A DNA stretch of 64,000 bases from Terriglobus roseus (GTDB taxonomy: Bacteria; Acidobacteriota; Terriglobia; Terriglobales; Acidobacteriaceae): assembly GCF_900105625.1 (NCBI RefSeq), contig NZ_FNSD01000001.1, positions 1,736,001-1,800,000 of the forward strand, written 5' to 3'. The translations under genes were made by a program, and so were the position numbers. Positions 28,745 to 38,236 of the stretch are shown one piece after another. Position 1 is the stretch's first letter. The number at the start of each line of letters is the position of its first letter. A model generated the notes under the pieces. The model was given only the letters and a program-made list of their open reading frames with translations, searched no databases and had not been told where the DNA came from.

Positions 28745-29650
28745 CTAGCAGCTCATGCGTGTGCGCCGGATGGGTGTGTCTCTTCCCTTCACTGCTTCGC
28801 CTTCTCCCACCCACGGCTGACACTCCGGGCACCAGTAGGTGCTGCGTGCGCCGGGGCCCTGTTTGCGGTATTCGATGATGCCTCCGCAGCGACGGCATTC
28901 TTTGCCGCGACGCCCGTAGACCCACAGACGCTCCTCGCGATTGGCGGAGTGGGTAGTGCGTCGATTGCCGCTGTAGGTGATGATGCCGTCGCCACTGCCG
29001 TCGAGCACGTTGGCCTTCATGTAGCGCTGGGAGACATCGGCCATCTGCCGCATCTCGTCCGTGGAGATGGTGCTCATGTGCCGGAAGGGATGGACGCGCG
29101 CGGCGAAGGCGACCTCGCTCTTGTACACATTGCCGAGGCCGGCGATTACGCGCTGGTTGAGCAGGACGTTCGCGATCTCATCGTCAGGGTGTGAGGCGGC
29201 ACGTGCGCGGAGAGCTTCGTAACCCACGTCCGCGGTGTAGGAGTCGGAGAGAATGTCCGGCCCGAGCTTCGGCACGCTGCTCTTGCGTGCGAGCGATGCT
29301 GCCGTGTGGAACTCCGCGACGGGTACGTTGAAGGCGACGGCCTGCCAGCCATCGACTTCAATCAGAGCGCGCATGGCTTTGCGTGGTGACCACCACTTTT
29401 CGCCCGTCTTGTAGATGTGCCATGAGCCGCTCATGAGCATGTGGGTGACGAGGATCAGATCGCCCGAGAAGTGCATCAGGAGCCACTTACCGTTGGCTTC
29501 GACCTTCTCGATGATGCGGCCTGCTACGGGGCGGTCGTCGTTGACGGTTGCGAGGTGCGCGTAGCCTGTGTCGAATTTTGTGACGTGCTTGCCTGTTAGC
29601 ACCTTTGCGAGTGCGCGGGCAGAGCGATAGATGGTGTCTCCCTCAGGCAT
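28745..29650 (-). CDS. nei: Fpg/Nei family DNA glycosylase
   Basis: Base-excision repair enzyme with DNA glycosylase and AP-lyase activity. The N-terminus MPEGDT gives the catalytic Pro2-Glu3; the H2TH helix region is VLLNQRVIAGLGNVYKSEV and the C-terminal zinc finger is CRRCGG with CPEC. Length 301 aa from the ATG at 29650, slightly longer than E. coli Nei. The first 8 bp overlap the 3' end of the lhr helicase gene, so the two are translationally coupled. MPEGDT rather than MPELPE at the start favours Nei over Fpg. Confidence 0.92.
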   Translation of the reverse strand: MPEGDTIYRSARALAKVLTGKHVTKFDTGYAHLATVNDDRPVAGRIIEKVEANGKWLLMHFSGDLILVTHMLMSGSWHIYKTGEKWWSPRKAMRALIEVDGWQAVAFNVPVAEFHTAASLARKSSVPKLGPDILSDSYTADVGYEALRARAASHPDDEIANVLLNQRVIAGLGNVYKSEVAFAARVHPFRHMSTISTDEMRQMADVSQRYMKANVLDGSGDGIITYSGNRRTTHSANREERLWVYGRRGKECRRCGGIIEYRKQGPGARSTYWCPECQPWVGEGEAVKGRDTPIRRTRMSC

Positions 29651-32600
29651 TGCCCACCGTACGGCCGCCGCTGAACGCGCCCGGCGAAGCGCTCGGCAGC
29701 GTCGGGAGATTTCGTCGTAGATTGAAGCCCATGGGCGCCGCCTGGAAGCCTGCATCGAGGAGCACGCGGGCCATGGGGTGTTCGGCGACGTTGGTGCCGT
29801 TGATGGTCTGGATGAGCATGCCCACGCCGCCGCGGCCTTCTGCGTCTTCATTGAAGCGGCCCTGCGTCTGCGCGATGATCACGAAGTAGCGTGCGAGCGA
29901 GCGCATGACCTGGCCGCGCTGTGGCTCTTCTTCGGGCAGGAAGACCTGGATGTTCGGGTTGCCCCGACGGAGGTAGGTGACGAGTGCGCCATCGGCAAGG
30001 ATGACGCGGGAGCCTACCGTGCGTGTGAGCGAGCCGCCGTCTGCGGGCTGCGGCCACTTGAGCAACGCTCCATAAGGGCTCGCCGGATCGGTGGCGGCGA
30101 GTACGACCATCTCAGGATCGGTGTCGGGCCGCTTGCTGCGAAGCGAGCGCAAAAGATCCAGCGCAGCGGGTAAGGCGAACTGCGTTGCGCCGAGCTCCGC
30201 GGCGAAGTAGCCGCGACGGATTTTGCCGGACTCTTCCAGCGCCTTCATGACGTCGTAGATGGCGGAGAAGCCGCCGGGCAGGTTCTCTGCGTGTGCGGTC
30301 TCGCGGAAGACTACGCCGTAGCGCTGGAGGAGTTGATGAGCCTCCGCGTAGGACCACTCCGTTCCGTTTCGTTCTGACATGGTCATCGACGGATGCAAGG
30401 CCCAGCGGCCCTGTGCGGTGGGTGGCGTGGTGCGGCGGCTGCGAAAGTTGGCGCTCTGGTTGTGGATGCGGCGTGCGGGCTTCTGCGAACCACTTCGGCC
30501 GGTGCTGTTGCGGTCGGTGTAGGCGCGCAGCGACTGCAACGAATCGTTGGTGATGGCTCCGCGCCAGACTAAGTTCCATAGGGCTTCAAGCGATTCGCCC
30601 GGGTAACCTGCACCGGTGCCGTCGTGCAGGTTCTGAAAGAACGATGCACCGTGCGAGCGGAGGTACTCGATGATCTTGTCTTGGCGCTCACGGGTTGCGC
30701 TGCCCTCTTCGATGACGGCTGCGGCCTGCTGCGTGTTGACGACGGGCCATAGGAGCGGCAGCTTCTCTGCAAGGTAGAGGCCGATGCGGCCGTCGCGTTC
30801 GCCGATGGGTTCGAAGCCGGCCCAGGTGACTTCGCCAGCCGCGATCAGCATGTCGAGATCGGCAGGCTTGTAGTTGGCGATGCGTGCTGGCAGGATCTCT
30901 GTTTCGAGCAAGGACGCGGGCAGCGGTGCGCCTTGCAGCGTCTCGATGGTGTCGAGCAAGGCATCGAGGCCTCGACGGGGTGTGAGGACGCCCTGCCAGT
31001 GTGTGAAGAGGCGCGCGAGTGTCTGCTGCTCGACCGGCTCTACCTCTTTGCGCAGCTTGGCTAACGATCTACGGCGGATGGTGCGCAGCACTTCTACGTC
31101 GCACCACTCGCGTTGTTGACCGCCGGGACGGAATGCCCCTTCGATGATGCGACCGATGCCGACGAGCTTCTGCAGGACGGACTCGGCCGTCTCTAGCGGG
31201 ATGGCGAAGCGCGCGCTTACTTCATGCGTGGTGAACGGCCCGTGCGTGCGACCGAAGCGGCGGACGATGTCCACGATGGCTTCGGGTATCGCTTGCAGGA
31301 ATGCGGTTGGCAAGCCCGGCGGCAGCGGAATACCGAGTGCGTCGCGATAGCGCGCCGCATCTTCTACGGCGAGGAAGCGCTTCTCGCCACCGATCTTCAA
31401 CTCGAGTACCCGGCGTGCCTTTTGCAGGCGATCTACGGTGATCGCCACCTCCGGTGACGTCACGCGCTTGAGCAGCTCGGGTTTCGTCAGATCACCAAGG
31501 CGCAGCAGCATGTCGTGCACGCCGTCCATGTTGCGTGCGCGGTAGTCGTCGGCGAGCATCTGGAGCTGCTCTTCGGTCTCCTCGATGGCATTGGCATCAA
31601 GCAGTTCGCGAAGATCTGCGTCACCCAGCAGCTCGCGCAGTTGTTCCTGGTCGATACTGAGCGCCTGGGCGCGGCGCTCGGCGAGTGGGGCGTCACCATC
31701 GTAGATGTAATTCGCCACATAGCTGAACAACAGCGCCGATGCGAAGGGCGATGGTGTGCGCGAATCCACGGTGTGAATGCGGATCTGACGCTGCTGAATG
31801 CTACGCAGGATCTCGGACAGTGCGGGCATGTCGAAGACGTCGCGCAGGCACTCGCGATAAGCCTCAAGCAGCATGGGGAATTCGGGGTAGCGCGCGGCGA
31901 CACCCAGCAGGTCATAAGCCCGCTTGCGCTGCTGCCACAGCGGTGTGCGACCGTCTGCGCGACGTCGTGGCAGGAGTAGTGCGCGTGCGGCGGCCTCACG
32001 GAACTTCGCAGCGAAAAGGGCCGTCGAGCCGAGCTGGCGTTGCACAAAGTCGTTCGCTTCCTGCGCTTCGGGGAAGAACTGGTCAACGTCAGGTGCGTCG
32101 TCTGTCTCCGGGAAGCGGACGACGAAGCCGTCCTCGCTCCACATGGTCTCGACGTCGCTGCCGCCTGCGGCGCGGATGCGGCCCTGTACCGCCATGGCCC
32201 ACGGTGCATGCACTCGTGATCCGAAGGGCGTCATGATGCAGACGCGCCAGTCGCCCAACTCGTCGCGCACGCGTTCGACGACGATCGTACGGTCGTCTGG
32301 TACCTGCTCCGTTGCGATCTCCTGATCGGCGAGGTAGCGCATGACGTTCTCTGCGGCCTGCTGATCGAGATCGTGCTCGCGTGTGAGCCTTGTAAGGGCC
32401 GCGCCGCGCGGCATATCGCGTAGCTCGCGGATGAGTGCGCCGATGCGGCGGCCAAACTCCAGCGGGCGGCCTGCCTGGTCGCCGTGCCAGAAGGGCATCT
32501 TACCGGGCTCGCCGGGTGCGGGCGAGACGAGAACGCGGTCGTGCGTGATCTCGTCGATGCGCCAGGTGCTGGCGCCGAGGATGAAGGTCTCGCCTGTGCG

Positions 32601-34667
32601 TGCTTCGAAGACCATCTCTTCGTCGAGTTCGCCGACGCGAATGGGCTTATTGCGTTCACCGCTGAGGAAGACGCCGTAGAGGCCGCGGTCGGGAATGGTG
32701 CCGCCGTTCAGGATGGCGATCTTCTTCACGCCCTGGCGCGGTGTGATCCATTGCTTGGTGCGGTCCCAGGTGATGCGTGGGCGCAGTTCTCCAAACTCGT
32801 CCGAGGGATAGCGGCCGGCGAGCATGTCGAGCACGCCATCGAAGACCTGCACGCTGATGCCGGCGTAGCCTGCGCAGGAACGGACGATGCTGAGCAACGC
32901 GTCGTAGCTGAGGCCGGGCGCTTCGTCCTCATCGCTGCGGAACTTTGCACTGCGTCGGACTGCTTCTGCGGGAGGCAGTGGCGGATGCGCGATGATGGCG
33001 ACCATCTGCTGTGCGAGCACATCGAGCGCATTGCGCAGGAAGCGTGTGCTCTCCACGTGGCCTTCATGCATGGCGCGTGTGACGGCGGCGCAAGCGATGA
33101 GGTCTGCGCGGTACTTGGGGAAGATGATGCCCTTGGACGGCGCGCCCACCTGGTGGCCCGCACGGCCGATACGCTGCATGCCGCTGGCGACGGAGGGCGG
33201 CGCTTCGATCTGGATGACGAGATCGACGGCGCCCATGTCGATGCCGAGTTCGAGCGACGACGTCGCGACGAGTGCGCGGATGTTGCCGGCCTTTAGCAAC
33301 TCTTCAATCTCGCTGCGTTGCGAAGCAGCGAGAGAGCCGTGATGGGCGCGGGCGATCTGCTGACCGGCGAGTTCGTTGATGGCGCCTGCAAGCCTCTCCG
33401 CAATGCGCCGTGCGTTGACGAAGAGGATGGTCGACTGGTGCTGCAGAATGATCTCCAGCAGGCGTGGATGAATGCTCTGCCAGATGCTGGTGCGCTTGGG
33501 GCCCTGCGACGCGGGGCCGCTGGGCGTCTCCTGGATCTCACCAAGCTTGGCCATGTCTTCGACGGGGACTTCGACGGTGAGTTCCAGACGCTTCCGTGCG
33601 CCCGCGTTGACGATGGTGACGGGGCGGAAACGGATACCTGCGGTTTCGCCGCCGATGATGTTCGCCTTGGCCGGTGCGTCTTCGCCGAGGGCGAGGGCTG
33701 CTTCCCCTGCTTGTTCGGCCTTGGACTCTGCGGACGTGGAATCCAACGTCTCGGAAGCCAGACGTGGGGAACCCGCCTTTGTGGCCGGTGCGCTGAGAGC
33801 CTGTGTACCTTCTGCGCCGCCGAGGAATCTTGCGACTTCTTCGAGGGGGCGTTGCGTTGCAGAGAGACCGATGCGCTGGATCTTGTGTCCGGCGAGGGCT
33901 TCGAGGCGCTCCAGCGACAAGGCCATGTGTGCGCCGCGCTTGGTTGGAACGAGTGCATGGATCTCGTCGATGATGACGGTCTCGACAGTACGGAGAGCTT
34001 CGCCGGCGTTCGAGGTCAACAGGAGGTAGAGCGACTCCGGCGTGGTGATGAGGATGTCACCAGGGTGCTTCGCGAAGCGTGCGCGTTCGGCCGTAGGCGT
34101 GTCTCCGGTACGAACACTGATGTCGGGACTGTGCACCGGGACGCCCATGCGCTGCGCCATGTTCGCGATGCCCTGCAGGGGCGAGCGGAGGTTCCGCTCC
34201 ACGTCGACGGCAAGCGCCTTCAAGGGCGAGATGTAAACCACACGCACACCCACGCCGGTCGGCAGGATGCTCTCAGGTGGCGCGGACTTCTTTGTGCGGC
34301 GCTTTGGCTTTTCGACAGCCGTGGCAAGAGGACGATCACTGTGCAGCATCAGGCGGTCGAGACACCAGAGAAATGCGGTGAGCGTCTTGCCCGTGCCGGT
34401 CGGAGCGAGGATCAGCGTGCTGTCGCCGCGGGCGATGGCGGGCCACCCCTCACGCTGTGGCTGTGTTGGGCCTTCGAAGACGGCGCGGAACCATTCTGCT
34501 GTAACCGGGTGAAAGAGGTCGAGAACCGCATCGCCACCAGCAATGGTGACTGTTGGATCGACCAACTCGACGCTTGCCATGACTTCAGCCGTCCCAGGTA
34601 TTGAGGCAGCAGCCTCCGTCGCTTTGGCGGCTTTCTTCGGTTTCGTGGATGGGGTCTTTACGGGCAT
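29643..34667 (-). CDS. lhr: Lhr-family ATP-dependent DNA helicase
   Basis: Superfamily 2 3'-5' helicase (1674 aa) implicated in DNA repair in bacteria and archaea. RecA-like domain 1 has Walker A APTGTGKT (near residue 90) and DEIH; domain 2 has TSSLELGIDMG and QRIGRAGHQ. These are followed by the winged-helix and long C-terminal domains of the full-length Lhr form (E. coli Lhr is about 1540 aa). Between the helicase lobes lies a poorly conserved linker (about residues 285-345), which contains an in-frame palindromic element. A Lys/Ala-rich N-terminal ~50 residues precede the core. Pairing with nei fits a repair role. Confidence 0.94.
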   Translation of the reverse strand: MPVKTPSTKPKKAAKATEAAASIPGTAEVMASVELVDPTVTIAGGDAVLDLFHPVTAEWFRAVFEGPTQPQREGWPAIARGDSTLILAPTGTGKTLTAFLWCLDRLMLHSDRPLATAVEKPKRRTKKSAPPESILPTGVGVRVVYISPLKALAVDVERNLRSPLQGIANMAQRMGVPVHSPDISVRTGDTPTAERARFAKHPGDILITTPESLYLLLTSNAGEALRTVETVIIDEIHALVPTKRGAHMALSLERLEALAGHKIQRIGLSATQRPLEEVARFLGGAEGTQALSAPATKAGSPRLASETLDSTSAESKAEQAGEAALALGEDAPAKANIIGGETAGIRFRPVTIVNAGARKRLELTVEVPVEDMAKLGEIQETPSGPASQGPKRTSIWQSIHPRLLEIILQHQSTILFVNARRIAERLAGAINELAGQQIARAHHGSLAASQRSEIEELLKAGNIRALVATSSLELGIDMGAVDLVIQIEAPPSVASGMQRIGRAGHQVGAPSKGIIFPKYRADLIACAAVTRAMHEGHVESTRFLRNALDVLAQQMVAIIAHPPLPPAEAVRRSAKFRSDEDEAPGLSYDALLSIVRSCAGYAGISVQVFDGVLDMLAGRYPSDEFGELRPRITWDRTKQWITPRQGVKKIAILNGGTIPDRGLYGVFLSGERNKPIRVGELDEEMVFEARTGETFILGASTWRIDEITHDRVLVSPAPGEPGKMPFWHGDQAGRPLEFGRRIGALIRELRDMPRGAALTRLTREHDLDQQAAENVMRYLADQEIATEQVPDDRTIVVERVRDELGDWRVCIMTPFGSRVHAPWAMAVQGRIRAAGGSDVETMWSEDGFVVRFPETDDAPDVDQFFPEAQEANDFVQRQLGSTALFAAKFREAAARALLLPRRRADGRTPLWQQRKRAYDLLGVAARYPEFPMLLEAYRECLRDVFDMPALSEILRSIQQRQIRIHTVDSRTPSPFASALLFSYVANYIYDGDAPLAERRAQALSIDQEQLRELLGDADLRELLDANAIEETEEQLQMLADDYRARNMDGVHDMLLRLGDLTKPELLKRVTSPEVAITVDRLQKARRVLELKIGGEKRFLAVEDAARYRDALGIPLPPGLPTAFLQAIPEAIVDIVRRFGRTHGPFTTHEVSARFAIPLETAESVLQKLVGIGRIIEGAFRPGGQQREWCDVEVLRTIRRRSLAKLRKEVEPVEQQTLARLFTHWQGVLTPRRGLDALLDTIETLQGAPLPASLLETEILPARIANYKPADLDMLIAAGEVTWAGFEPIGERDGRIGLYLAEKLPLLWPVVNTQQAAAVIEEGSATRERQDKIIEYLRSHGASFFQNLHDGTGAGYPGESLEALWNLVWRGAITNDSLQSLRAYTDRNSTGRSGSQKPARRIHNQSANFRSRRTTPPTAQGRWALHPSMTMSERNGTEWSYAEAHQLLQRYGVVFRETAHAENLPGGFSAIYDVMKALEESGKIRRGYFAAELGATQFALPAALDLLRSLRSKRPDTDPEMVVLAATDPASPYGALLKWPQPADGGSLTRTVGSRVILADGALVTYLRRGNPNIQVFLPEEEPQRGQVMRSLARYFVIIAQTQGRFNEDAEGRGGVGMLIQTINGTNVAEHPMARVLLDAGFQAAPMGFNLRRNLPTLPSASPGAFSGGRTVGNA
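33738..33775 (-). repeat. Palindromic element inside lhr
   Basis: On the minus strand: CGGGTTCCCCACGTCTGGC, TTC, CGAGACGTTGGATTCC. About 32 of 37 positions match the intergenic copy at 61350-61387. It encodes the GSPRLASETLDS part of the linker between the two helicase lobes (residues ~297-310); the stem is partly broken, suggesting an older insertion. Confidence 0.75.
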
Positions 34668-34767
34668 GCGTTCGCTGGCGGTGCGTTCCGGATGTTAGAC
34701 GCAATGGTTCGGGCATGCGCCGCACCAGTTGCATGGTTTGTGGCGTGGGTTTAGCCTCAGCAATCTG

Positions 34768-35208
34768 ATGTCTCTTGAAAAAAAGTCGCAGGAATTGACA
34801 CCACAACGCATCCACGCCATGCGAGAGCAGGCAGCGTCTGCTGCACGCAACGCTTACGCGCCTTACAGCAACTTCTTCGTCGGCGCCGCGGTGCTGCTGG
34901 AGAACGGCCACCTGGTAACCGGATGCAACGTGGAAAACGCGAGCTTCCGGCTTACCACATGCGCTGAGCAGTCAGCGATCGCGCGCGCCGTGATCGAACA
35001 TGGCGCGCACATCCGCGTCGTCGCCGTGGCGATCGCGAATGCGGATGCGACCGTAGCGTGCCAACCCTGTGGAGCGTGCCGCCAGACCATTGCAGAGTTC
35101 GCGGAGGGCGCCTGCCGCATCTTTTACCCGGGTGAGAAGGGTGAACCGGGTGAATGCACCCTGGCTGACTTGCTCCCCGCATCCTTCACGGCTGCTTCGC
35201 TGCAGTAA
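34768..35208 (+). CDS. cdd: Cytidine deaminase
   Basis: Converts cytidine/deoxycytidine to uridine forms in nucleoside salvage. The 146-aa homotetrameric-type enzyme has the proton-shuttle Glu67 in TCAEQSA and zinc ligands C65, C101 and C104 (PCGACRQ), plus the substrate segment NVENASF. Start at the ATG at 34768 (MSLEKKSQEL). deoA follows after 33 bp, an obvious functional pair. Divergent from lhr. Confidence 0.95.
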   Translation: MSLEKKSQELTPQRIHAMREQAASAARNAYAPYSNFFVGAAVLLENGHLVTGCNVENASFRLTTCAEQSAIARAVIEHGAHIRVVAVAIANADATVACQPCGACRQTIAEFAEGACRIFYPGEKGEPGECTLADLLPASFTAASLQ

Positions 35209-35241
35209 CGAAACCCTGGAATCAAACGAGACGAGAGCAGC

Positions 35242-36576
35242 ATGTCCGATACCAGCCCCATTCATCCGATTGATGTCATCCTGCACAAGCGCGACGGGGT
35301 GGAACTGAGCGACGCGGAAATCCGCTCGTTTGTCGCCGGTGTTGTGGATGAGTCCATCTCGCAGGCTCGCATCGCGGCGCTGCTGATGGCGATTTTCCAG
35401 CGCGGCTTGTCCGCACGAGAGCTGGCGACGCTGACGGATGCGATGCGTCGCAGCGGCGAGGTCTTTGACTCGACCTCGCTCGGCAAGTTCACCGTGGACA
35501 AGCACTCTACGGGTGGCGTAGGCGATAAGAGCTCGTTGTTGATTGCACCGATCGTTGCAGCGGCTGGGCTTGCAGATCCGATGATCAGCGGTCGATCGCT
35601 GGGTCACACGGGCGGCACGCTGGACAAGCTGGAAACCATCCCCGGGTTCAAGACACAACTGACTCTGAAGCAGTTTGGCGAGGTGATCGCCGCGTGCGGT
35701 TTCAGCATGATCGGCCAGACGAAAAACCTGGTCCCTGCAGATCGCATCCTCTACGCGTTGCGCGATCACACGGGCACCGTCGAGTCGCCATACCTGATCA
35801 CCGCAAGCATCATGAGCAAGAAGCTTGCGGAGGGCCTGAATGGGCTGGTGCTGGACGTGAAGACCGGTTCCGGCGCCTTCATGAAGACGTATGAAGACAG
35901 CGAGCGCCTGGCGCGGCTGATGGTCGATACGGGAGAAGGCAATGGAACCCGCACCGTCGCAGTCCTGACGACGATGGACGAACCGCTGGGACGCTTCAGT
36001 GGCAACTGGGTCGAGGTGTGGGAGTGCATCGACATCCTGCGCGGTGTGCAGCATCCGATGTATGCCGACCTGATCAAACTCTCTGTGGTGCTGGCGGGAT
36101 GGATGTTGTTCCTGGGCGGTGTCAGTGAAAGCGCAGAGGTTGGTAAGGTTCGTGCTCTTGCGATGCTCGAAGATGGCTCCGCTTATGAGAAGTTCGTTGC
36201 GATGACGAAGCTGCAGGGCGGAGATGTGTCTGTGTTTGACGACCCTGCTGGCTTCCACAAGCCTGCTGCGATAAGCGTGCTGATGGCGGATCGCGATGGC
36301 TATCTCGCAGGTATGGATTGCACGGAGGTTGGTTGGGCCGTGCAACGCCTGGGTGCAGGACGCGAGCTGCCCGGCGGTCCCGTCGCTGCGCATGCCGGGA
36401 TTGAGATGCACGCGAAGCTGGGCGACCGCATCACGAAGGGTCAGCCGTTGGTCACGCTGTTTACGGAGGATGCGTCTCTGCTGGAGCTACCGGAACGCAT
36501 GTTGCGCGAGACGATCGTGATCGCGGATACGACTCCGCCGAAGATGCCATTGGTGCGGCAGGTCATCGAGAGGTAA
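35242..36576 (+). CDS. deoA: Thymidine/pyrimidine-nucleoside phosphorylase
   Basis: Phosphorolysis of pyrimidine (deoxy)nucleosides. 444 aa with the signatures DKHSTGGVGDKSSLLIAP (phosphate binding) and SGRSLGHTGGTLDKLE, and the C-terminal alpha/beta domain (GDRITKGQPLVTLF). Follows cdd in the same direction, and a nucleoside transporter gene lies 3.7 kb further. Whether it prefers thymidine or uridine cannot be told. Confidence 0.95.
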   Translation: MSDTSPIHPIDVILHKRDGVELSDAEIRSFVAGVVDESISQARIAALLMAIFQRGLSARELATLTDAMRRSGEVFDSTSLGKFTVDKHSTGGVGDKSSLLIAPIVAAAGLADPMISGRSLGHTGGTLDKLETIPGFKTQLTLKQFGEVIAACGFSMIGQTKNLVPADRILYALRDHTGTVESPYLITASIMSKKLAEGLNGLVLDVKTGSGAFMKTYEDSERLARLMVDTGEGNGTRTVAVLTTMDEPLGRFSGNWVEVWECIDILRGVQHPMYADLIKLSVVLAGWMLFLGGVSESAEVGKVRALAMLEDGSAYEKFVAMTKLQGGDVSVFDDPAGFHKPAAISVLMADRDGYLAGMDCTEVGWAVQRLGAGRELPGGPVAAHAGIEMHAKLGDRITKGQPLVTLFTEDASLLELPERMLRETIVIADTTPPKMPLVRQVIER

Positions 36577-36614
36577 CGGTGCGATCCATGCTGGTTCGCG
36601 CTTTGCACGAAGAG

Positions 36615-36649
36615 CCCACCCTTTGCTTCGCAAAGAATGGGGCACTCGG
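36615..36649. repeat. Single palindromic repeat unit between convergent deoA and glycosyltransferase
   Basis: CCCACCCTTTGC, TTC, GCAAAGAATGGGGCACTCGG: right-hand unit of the composite family alone, with stem CTTTGC/GCAAAG. Confidence 0.8.
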
Positions 36650-36709
36650 CTTGTTTACACCCCGCTGGACGGGTTAGTCGCGCCGTCACCGCGGCAGACT
36701 CACGGCTTC

Positions 36710-37447
36710 CTACTCAGCGGAGACAGGTGCTTCTTTCCAGTACCCATGATCCCGTTCGAAGTGGCTCCGGTTGCTGCTGTTCAGCAGCGTCCAGAAGAAC
36801 AGGAAGACCATGCGGGCGTGACCGGTGCGGCGGAACCGGCGGTTTGAGGTGTGGACCTCGCCCTGCAAGACAGAGAAGCGCAGCGGCGAGATTTGCTTGG
36901 TCAGCAGGAAGTCTTCGGCGAAGAGTGCGTTCTCGTCGAACCCGCCGAGTTCCACGAAACGCTTGCGATCGAAGAGCAGGAACATACCCGTGCCGAAGGG
37001 CATACCCCATGCGGATAGTCGCTGCATGTAGCTGTTGGCACGGTAGAGAAAGCGATCTTTCCAGTTACCGTCGGCGCAGGTGATGTCGACCGTCATGCAG
37101 TGGAGACGCTGGCTCTTCATACGCAGTAAGGCGCGCCGCAACAATGTGGGATCGCGAAGTTCAACATCGGCATCCAGGAACAGCACAAACTCTGAATCAC
37201 TGCACCGCGCGCCACGGTTGCGGCCCACTGAGGGTATGCCGCCGTCGATGACGGCGATGTCCAAACGGTCGCTGAAGCTGCGCGCAATCTCCGCGGTGTC
37301 ATCCGTGGAGTGCGCATCAGCAACGAATACTTTCAAAGGCGCGCGATGTGCGTAGTCCTGTTGTACGAGGGAGTTCAACAGCGACGGCAGGTGCTTCGAC
37401 TCGTTCTTTGCGGGAATCACTACGCATAACTCGTGACGGGTATTCAT
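36710..37447 (-). CDS. Family 2 glycosyltransferase
   Basis: 245-aa GT-A fold transferase. CVVIPAKNESKHLPSLLNSL at the N-terminus, the nucleotide-sugar binding DAHSTDDT, the LFLDADVEL metal motif and GGFDENALFAEDFLL at the end of the catalytic domain are typical; no transmembrane helix apart from a short C-terminal hydrophobic stretch (MVFLFFWTLL). Sugar and acceptor unknown. Its first 131 bp lie inside the 3' end of the phosphoesterase gene in another frame. Confidence 0.88.
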   Translation of the reverse strand: MNTRHELCVVIPAKNESKHLPSLLNSLVQQDYAHRAPLKVFVADAHSTDDTAEIARSFSDRLDIAVIDGGIPSVGRNRGARCSDSEFVLFLDADVELRDPTLLRRALLRMKSQRLHCMTVDITCADGNWKDRFLYRANSYMQRLSAWGMPFGTGMFLLFDRKRFVELGGFDENALFAEDFLLTKQISPLRFSVLQGEVHTSNRRFRRTGHARMVFLFFWTLLNSSNRSHFERDHGYWKEAPVSAE

Positions 37448-38123
37448 GGATCTTCACCCCTTTGAGATCGATCGTAAGAAAGGTGGCGCGCTGGTCCGTC
37501 CAGGCACCTGAGTTGAAGTACTCGATGCTGCCCCGCGTGCGCGCCAGCGCCTCATGCGTATGGCCGCAGAAGACGCGGTCGGCTTCGCCCGCCGCAGCGT
37601 ACGAAAGCGCACCCTCAGCGACCTTGTCACTCAGCCGCAGCCAGCGCGTACTGAAGCGGTCGAACCAGCGCGACAACCGCTGCTGCTCGCCATCGAGCCT
37701 TTGCGAGGCCTCGTAAAACTTCTCGAAGAAGCGGCTCAGCAGAATGTTCTCGTTGATGAAGCGGTCGAACTGGTGCCCATGCACGGCGAGGTGGCGCTTG
37801 CCGCCATACTCCCACACGTAACGCTGGTAGACCGGCACGCCGACCAGGTGCGACATAACGTTGGATAGCCCGTGGTCATGGTTTCCCTCAACCCACACGA
37901 TCCTCCGTCTCTGCTTTGGATTGGAGAGCCGGCGGATGCAGGACAGGAAATCCCAGTGTTCGCGTTTCAGGCGCCGGAAGTCGAGGTCCGAAAAGATATC
38001 GCCCAGCAGGATCAGCTGGCGGAAGTCCACCTTTTCGAGCAGCTCCATCGCATCTTCGGCGCGGCTGACGTCCGAGCCGAGATGCAAGTCCGAGAGGATC
38101 AGCGTGTCGCAGGTTGACACCAT
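37317..38123 (-). CDS. Metallophosphoesterase, LpxH/UDP-2,3-diacylglucosamine hydrolase-like
   Basis: Calcineurin-type phosphoesterase of about 268 aa. Metal motifs: SDLHLG, LLGDIFSD, EGNHDHG, HGHQFD and CGHTHEA. The arrangement resembles LpxH-type proteins acting in lipid A synthesis or turnover, but homologues of this size are diverse. ATG at 38123 chosen; ATG 38141 would add six residues. The C-terminal ~43 residues overlap the glycosyltransferase gene and have no obvious conserved character. Confidence 0.83.
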   Translation of the reverse strand: MVSTCDTLILSDLHLGSDVSRAEDAMELLEKVDFRQLILLGDIFSDLDFRRLKREHWDFLSCIRRLSNPKQRRRIVWVEGNHDHGLSNVMSHLVGVPVYQRYVWEYGGKRHLAVHGHQFDRFINENILLSRFFEKFYEASQRLDGEQQRLSRWFDRFSTRWLRLSDKVAEGALSYAAAGEADRVFCGHTHEALARTRGSIEYFNSGAWTDQRATFLTIDLKGVKIHEYPSRVMRSDSRKERVEAPAVAVELPRTTGLRTSRAFESIRC

Positions 38124-38236
38124 GATGGCTACAGCCTGCATCGCCTCTATTGCTGGCGTGTGAGCTTCTCGTGAAGGATTGGTGACTCCCGCATCCAGGG
38201 CGTCAACAGGTAACCGCGTATCATCGAGAGCAGCCT

